The notes under the pieces: generated by a model
Told to the model about the DNA's origin: nothing
Seen by the model: the letters and a program-made list of their open reading frames with translations, nothing else
The model's database searches: none
Shown here: one piece after another, positions 23,472 to 27,641 of the stretch
Layout: each line of letters starts with the position of its first letter
How positions within the stretch are numbered: position 1 is the stretch's first letter
DNA from: Sulfurovum sp.
GTDB taxonomy: Bacteria > Campylobacterota > Campylobacteria > Campylobacterales > Sulfurovaceae
Length of the DNA stretch: 27,641 nucleotides
Reading direction: 5' to 3'
Assembly (NCBI GenBank): GCA_030622375.1
Contig: JAUXGC010000003.1
Location: 1-27,641 of the forward strand
Translations under genes and position numbers: made by a program

Positions 23472-24299
23472 TTATCCCTTCAGTCTATATAGCATCTTGT
23501 CTGCGCTTAAGCTAACTAACATGGAAACTATAACGTATGCCAAAAAAAAGTAAAGCCCTGCCTCAACTTCTGCACGACTGGTACCCCCGCCATCACTTGT
23601 AAGATAGACCAAGAAAGTAGCTACCACAAAAACATCTACCATTGACCATTTTCCTATTATCTTAAAAAATTTCACTATACCATGTGCAAATGTACTATCC
23701 ATAAATATGGAAACAAAAAGTAAAGATAGCGTTTTGGCTATAGGCACAAGAACCGAAAAGATCAATATCACTACTGCCACTACAGTATCACCATTTTCAA
23801 AAAGTTTTACTATGGAGCCTATAACTCCTTTGGACTCAAATGAAAGCACTACATCACCCAAATACTCTACCTCTTTATGAATAGTTACCATCATAATAGG
23901 AGTAATCAGTCCAAATATGAGTGTCACCAGTGCACCCATGGAACCAAAAAAAGTAAACACTCGTAAAGAGATAAGAAAAAAGCTCAATAATAACCCAAAA
24001 AGAGCCAACATAGCGTAAAGTGTATATATTTGGCTTCTCTTTTTATATATTTTTTGTTCCTCTTTTAATTTTTCAAGATTCTCTTTTTTATCATTCTTGT
24101 AAAATCCTAAAGAGAGTGTCTCTGCAAGGTCTTTGAGTTGAAATTCTGCCAAGTTTTCTGCACTCATGTGCCCTGCAAGAGAAAAAGTTGCATCTTCATA
24201 TGCTTTTGCTTGAGTATAGGCTTTTGAGCCAAAGATAACCATCACCACTATCAAAAGTGTCAAAAGTAAGTAGAGTGTTTGATTTTTAACTGTTATCAT
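23472..24299 (-). CDS. PqiA-domain membrane protein
   Basis: A 275-residue inner-membrane protein. A first span (about 8-25) is followed by a periplasmic segment with a charged helix (70-90), then four spans that make up a single PqiA domain (about 95-268), with the hallmark GKWSMVDVFVVA (216-227) and a preceding LVPIAKTLSLL. E. coli PqiA has two such domains and zinc ribbons; this one lacks both extra parts. PqiA works with the MCE protein PqiB in lipid transport across the envelope; no MCE gene is in the window. An upstream TTG (24320) inside the previous gene would add seven residues; the ATG at 24299, five bases after the previous stop, is preferred, with coupled translation. Confidence 0.8.
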   Translation of the reverse strand: MITVKNQTLYLLLTLLIVVMVIFGSKAYTQAKAYEDATFSLAGHMSAENLAEFQLKDLAETLSLGFYKNDKKENLEKLKEEQKIYKKRSQIYTLYAMLALFGLLLSFFLISLRVFTFFGSMGALVTLIFGLITPIMMVTIHKEVEYLGDVVLSFESKGVIGSIVKLFENGDTVVAVVILIFSVLVPIAKTLSLLFVSIFMDSTFAHGIVKFFKIIGKWSMVDVFVVATFLVYLTSDGGGTSRAEVEAGLYFFLAYVIVSMLVSLSADKMLYRLKG

Positions 24300-24303
24300 G
24301 GCT

Positions 24304-25254
24304 CTACAGTAACACTTCAAAATATATTAAGAGAGTCTTTTGAAAAAAATTGTCATTGTCATCACTTACCATAATATAACGATTTTTTCCTACTTTGGCT
24401 AATCCCTCAAAGTTATCTACACTCCAACCTTTATGGCTGTTCATCTTTGCCAATATTTCTGTTTTGCACATTTTTTTCTTGTTACAAGTGTCAAGATAGA
24501 CTTTTTTAAGCGTCACTATAAAAGGTTTCATTAGTCCTGTATAAGAGCGCTCAAGCACAAGAATATTGCCGTCATCCATTACTTCTATGGCAGATACTGC
24601 ACTCTTCTTCTCCACTTCTGCCTGAAAATGCCACTCTTTCCCATTTAATGCATAAATAGTTTGATATTTTTTATTGTCTTTTTTTAAAGGCCACTCAGCA
24701 ACTGTCAAAATTCCATATTTTGGATGCCACGCCAAAGCTTCAAGGGATTTATTTTTACTACGGTAATTTTCAGTGTCTCTTAGTTTTTTCGGCAAATCGT
24801 ATTTTCTTATCATATGTCCATACTTGTTGGAATTTTTATGAAAATAGGCTATTTTTGCTTTCCCTTCAAAAGAGACAATAAGCCTTCCTTCTCCATCAAG
24901 CGTCATGCCTTCACTATCTCGTTTCCATTTTTTAAACTTTTTACCATTTTTTTTAGTGAGCTTTGTACCCAGAAGAGGTTTTAAGTCTTCTATTGTATCG
25001 CTGAATTCAGCCCTAAAAGTAAAGAGTCTGCCCTCATCACTTACAAGATAAAGTTTTTTTGATTTTTGCTCATATGCTATATCTGAAATTTCAGAAAATT
25101 TTACCCCTCCAATATCCTTAAAAGAGAGTTGTTTTTGATCAAGTATTTTGATACCCATAAAACGGTTCTCTTTTAGAGTAGGGGCAATATTTATAGAGTC
25201 TATATCTGAGTGAAGCAGACCCAAGCAAACTATAAGCAGAGTAAATATTCTCAC
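24304..25254 (-). CDS. Exported esterase-like phytase-family (beta-propeller) protein
   Basis: A 316-residue protein with a signal peptide (about 1-16). The body matches the 'esterase-like activity of phytase' domain: FSEISDIAYEQKSKKLYLVSDEG (about 53-75), KRDSEGMTLDGEGRLIVSFEG (about 111-131), SLEALAWHPKYGILTVAE, and the end NFEGLAKVGKNRYIMVSDDNDN. Family members are predicted periplasmic phosphoester hydrolases of propeller shape; the substrate is unknown. The start is GTG, overlapping the lspA stop as GTGA, so translation is coupled. The PqiA-domain gene starts right after the stop. One might expect an envelope role from this company, but nothing in the protein decides it. Confidence 0.78.
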   Translation of the reverse strand: MRIFTLLIVCLGLLHSDIDSINIAPTLKENRFMGIKILDQKQLSFKDIGGVKFSEISDIAYEQKSKKLYLVSDEGRLFTFRAEFSDTIEDLKPLLGTKLTKKNGKKFKKWKRDSEGMTLDGEGRLIVSFEGKAKIAYFHKNSNKYGHMIRKYDLPKKLRDTENYRSKNKSLEALAWHPKYGILTVAEWPLKKDNKKYQTIYALNGKEWHFQAEVEKKSAVSAIEVMDDGNILVLERSYTGLMKPFIVTLKKVYLDTCNKKKMCKTEILAKMNSHKGWSVDNFEGLAKVGKNRYIMVSDDNDNFFQKTLLIYFEVLL

Positions 25255-25697
25255 TGCTTGGACTCATTAGAGAAAAAATATACCGACACAAGCAACCACA
25301 CAACAGCAACATCTATGGCAACATCTGCATAGTTGAAGACAGCAAAGTTAAACCCACAGTGCCATGCTACATAATCGACAACTCCCCCATGTATAAATCT
25401 GTCATAAAGATTTCCAACCGCTCCTCCCATGAGCAAGCCTATAGGGAAAGCATATCTCTTAATATACCCCTCTTTAAAAACTACATACAATATAACAACA
25501 ATCAAAAGAGTTTGAATCCATTTTAAGTAAGAGCCAACAAAGGAAAACATAGAGAATGCCACACCTTTATTATAGTGTAGCTCTAAATCTATACACTCTC
25601 CTGCACGATAATATCCATCAACAAAGAGCATTTTAATATTTTGGTCAATAACAAATGTACCTATTGCTACAAGAAAAAAGACAGAAAAAGCACGCAT
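25251..25697 (-). CDS. lspA: Lipoprotein signal peptidase
   Basis: A 148-residue inner-membrane aspartyl protease (signal peptidase II) that cleaves prolipoproteins at the acylated cysteine. Four spans are visible. The catalytic aspartates are D108 in GNLYDRFIHGGVVDY and D125 in FNYADVAID; the conserved N-terminal VIDQNIK and HYNKGVAFS are also present. Its clients would include the L,D-transpeptidase and TraB-type lipoproteins in this window. The start overlaps the glmM stop by one base (TAATG), and glmM-lspA adjacency is also found in Campylobacter. Confidence 0.95.
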   Translation of the reverse strand: MRAFSVFFLVAIGTFVIDQNIKMLFVDGYYRAGECIDLELHYNKGVAFSMFSFVGSYLKWIQTLLIVVILYVVFKEGYIKRYAFPIGLLMGGAVGNLYDRFIHGGVVDYVAWHCGFNFAVFNYADVAIDVAVVWLLVSVYFFSNESKQ

Positions 25698-27034
25698 TAA
25701 GTCAAAACTGCTTCAAAAAAACTTACACACTCTTCCATCACTGCCTCTAGTTTCTTTTTGTTCTTGCCTTCTAATAAAAGACGAATTTTACTTTCTGTTC
25801 CAGAGTATCTAAATAGATGACGAATATCTTCTACTTCTATTCTCTTCTTAAGCTCTTCTAATCCTTCTATCTCTTCAAGGTCTATTTTATTTTTTACATA
25901 AAGATTAACTAGCAGTTGAGGATACGAATCATAAGGGTTAAAGGCTTCACTTGCCTTTTGTCCTGTTCTTACCAGATATCCTAATGCCTGCAAGGCGCTG
26001 GAGATACCATCACCCGTCTTTGCATAGTCAGAAAAAATAATATGCCCACTCTGTTCCCCTCCAAAATTTATACTATTTTCTTTCATCATTTCAACAACAT
26101 TCTTGTCTCCTACTGCTGAACGATACATAGTCAACCCTTCAGAGGAGAGGTACTCTTCTAATCCTTGATTACTCATTACTGTAGCAACTACGCCTCCTCC
26201 CTTGAGACTACCTTGTCTGTTTAAGTTTACCGCCAATACCCCTATAAGTTTATCTCCGTCAATTGCCTCTCCTTTTTCGTCAACCACCACAAGTCTGTCG
26301 GCATCACCATCTAAGGCTATGCCTATATCTGCACGAGACTCTAGCACTACTTTTGCTAAGTTCTCAGGATGCATTGCACCATACCCTTCATTAATATTGA
26401 ATCCATTTGGCTTATCACCTATTACAACAACATCTGCTCCCAACTCTTTTAAAATAGTTGGTCCTACAATATACCCTGCACCATTTGCACAATCTATCAC
26501 TACACGTTTTCCTGCAAGCGTTAAAGGCTTAGGAAATGAATTCTTAATGTGCACAATATAGCGACCTACTACATCATCAATTCTTTTTGATTTGCCTATC
26601 TCTCTATTTGTAGCTTGTGCCTCATTAATTACTGTGTCATCTGCATATATCGTTTCAATCTGCTCCTCTTTGTTGCGATTGAGCTTATTGCCTTCTCCAT
26701 CAAAAAACTTGATTCCATTATCAAAGTAAGGGTTATGGCTTGCAGAGATCATGATGCCTGCGTCACAACGCATATTTTCTGTTAAAAAAGCTACGGCAGG
26801 CGTTGGCATAGGACCTATCTGTATGACATCAAAGCCAACAGCAGTCAGTCCAGAGACAATGGCATTTTCTATCATATAGCCACTTCGTCTTGTGTCTTTA
26901 CCCACTAAAATTTTATTGGTTTTTGCAAACTGCTTAAAATATATCCCTGTCGCCATAGCAAGTCTCATCGCATTTATTGCGCTTATTTTTTCTCCTGCTT
27001 TCCCACGCACACCATCTGTCCCAAAGAGTGTCAA
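25697..27034 (-). CDS. glmM: Phosphoglucosamine mutase
   Basis: A 445-residue enzyme converting glucosamine-6-phosphate to glucosamine-1-phosphate for UDP-GlcNAc, and so peptidoglycan and LPS. The phosphorylated serine is S99 in ISASHNP, the metal loop is DGDADR (243-248), and the sugar/phosphate loops GGEQSGHI and [15 protein letters not shown] follow in order. The N-terminal LFGTDGVRG is standard. Full length. First gene of a tight run with lspA, the phytase-like gene and the PqiA-domain gene; the promoter probably lies in the 58-base divergent gap before the TraB-type gene. Confidence 0.97.
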   Translation of the reverse strand: MTLFGTDGVRGKAGEKISAINAMRLAMATGIYFKQFAKTNKILVGKDTRRSGYMIENAIVSGLTAVGFDVIQIGPMPTPAVAFLTENMRCDAGIMISASHNPYFDNGIKFFDGEGNKLNRNKEEQIETIYADDTVINEAQATNREIGKSKRIDDVVGRYIVHIKNSFPKPLTLAGKRVVIDCANGAGYIVGPTILKELGADVVVIGDKPNGFNINEGYGAMHPENLAKVVLESRADIGIALDGDADRLVVVDEKGEAIDGDKLIGVLAVNLNRQGSLKGGGVVATVMSNQGLEEYLSSEGLTMYRSAVGDKNVVEMMKENSINFGGEQSGHIIFSDYAKTGDGISSALQALGYLVRTGQKASEAFNPYDSYPQLLVNLYVKNKIDLEEIEGLEELKKRIEVEDIRHLFRYSGTESKIRLLLEGKNKKKLEAVMEECVSFFEAVLT

Positions 27035-27092
27035 AATAATATCCTTGATTTTAATTGCTTAATTTTAACGCAAATTAGTTAATATATATATT

Positions 27093-27641
27093 ATGATGAA
27101 ACTATTAACTCTCTTAAGTATAATTCTTCTTACCTCTTGTAGCAATGCCCCTTTAAAATATACTCCCATGTTATGGAAAATAGAAGATAAAAACTTACAA
27201 GAATGCTCATATGTTTTTGGTACCTTTCATACGAAAGATAAATCTATCAATAATCTTCCTAATATTGTCATATCATCTCTACAAGAAGCCCAACGTTTCT
27301 ATGGTGAAATAAAAATGACAAAACGAGATATGCAATTAATCACACGCTACACAAAACTATCTTCACCAATTACACTCTCTAAAAGACTCAAGCCAAAAAC
27401 CATTGATTCTATTTCAAAATATTTAAAAAATATAGGCTCTTCTCTTAAAATCAAAGAGTTATCTATTTTCAAAACATGGGCGATATCATTAATTCTCTCA
27501 AACCAAGAAGAGCAATTGGCTTACCCAAGCAGACTATTTATGGATGAAAAACTTGTAAATATCGCCAAAAAAGCAAAGGTCAAGCAGGGAGGATTGGAAA
27601 CTGCCATAGAGCAACTCTACTATTTTGAAAAACTTACAAAA
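27093..27641 (+). CDS. TraB/GumN (TIKI) family lipoprotein, 5' part
   Basis: Open from ATG at 27093 to the window end (183 codons, no stop), so only the N-terminal part is seen. The signal ends in a lipobox LTSC (C16), predicting an acylated envelope protein. PMLWKIEDKNL then SYVFGTFHTKD (about 39-49) is the hallmark opening of the TraB/GumN family, with G-T-x-H as the presumed metal/active-site motif of TIKI-type proteases. Further on, LFMDEKLVNIAKKAK and GGLETAIEQLYYF match the family's middle part. Biological role in bacteria is unknown. No clear ribosome site; a second ATG directly follows the first. Divergent from glmM with a 58-base gap. Confidence 0.8.
   Translation, partial: MMKLLTLLSIILLTSCSNAPLKYTPMLWKIEDKNLQECSYVFGTFHTKDKSINNLPNIVISSLQEAQRFYGEIKMTKRDMQLITRYTKLSSPITLSKRLKPKTIDSISKYLKNIGSSLKIKELSIFKTWAISLILSNQEEQLAYPSRLFMDEKLVNIAKKAKVKQGGLETAIEQLYYFEKLTK

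Overview
The window is AT-rich, densely packed bacterial DNA from a Campylobacterota (epsilonproteobacterial) chromosome, probably a Sulfurovum- or Sulfurimonas-like sulfur/hydrogen oxidiser. This rests on protein character and gene neighbourhoods rather than any rRNA. The supporting linkages are topA next to bioB, recA-eno-small FtsB/DivIC-like protein, murB close to recA, glmM-lspA, a futalosine-type (MqnA/MqnD superfamily) menaquinone protein, and CcoG for cbb3 oxidase. No tRNA, rRNA, CRISPR array, insertion sequence or prophage was seen. No gene-free stretch exceeds 300 bases.

Layout. 1-6478 (+): SurA-like chaperone, dcd, a BON-LysM protein, topA, bioB and a CPA2 cation/proton antiporter. 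6475-9274 (-): recA, eno and an FtsB/DivIC-like division protein; recA has a clear intrinsic terminator overlapping its stop codon. 9483-11126 (+): an MqnD-like enzyme followed with no gap by murB. 11168-13399 (-): a cell-wall cluster of two paralogous lipoprotein L,D-transpeptidases around a small unknown protein that seems to start at ATT, then a frameshifted DUF1566-type gene. 13508-18121 (-): a redox/respiration run of resolvase-like regulator, ccoG, a 66-residue membrane protein, an SQR/NDH-2-like flavoprotein, an unknown 130-residue protein and tpx. 18290-19013 (+): moaC and a DUF493 protein. 19017-23304 (-): a membrane-stress type operon of a new 31-residue membrane peptide, XpaC-like, TelA-like, SPFH-GYF and double zinc-ribbon proteins. 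23472-27034 (-): glmM, lspA, a phytase-like esterase-domain protein and a PqiA-domain protein, all overlapping or nearly so. 27093-end (+): the start of a TraB/GumN-family lipoprotein cut by the window edge.

Most genes are housekeeping: DNA topology and repair, nucleotide, biotin, molybdopterin, menaquinone and peptidoglycan precursor synthesis. The less ordinary parts are (1) the XpaC-TelA-SPFH-zinc ribbon operon with its tiny leading membrane peptide, which joins components that Bacillus keeps in separate xpaC/yaaN and ydj loci; (2) a serine-recombinase fold that has lost its catalytic residues but kept its helix-turn-helix, placed as first gene of the ccoG run behind a promoter with a 20-bp-period direct repeat; and (3) the L,D-transpeptidase cluster with a probable leaderless first gene and an ATT-started second gene.
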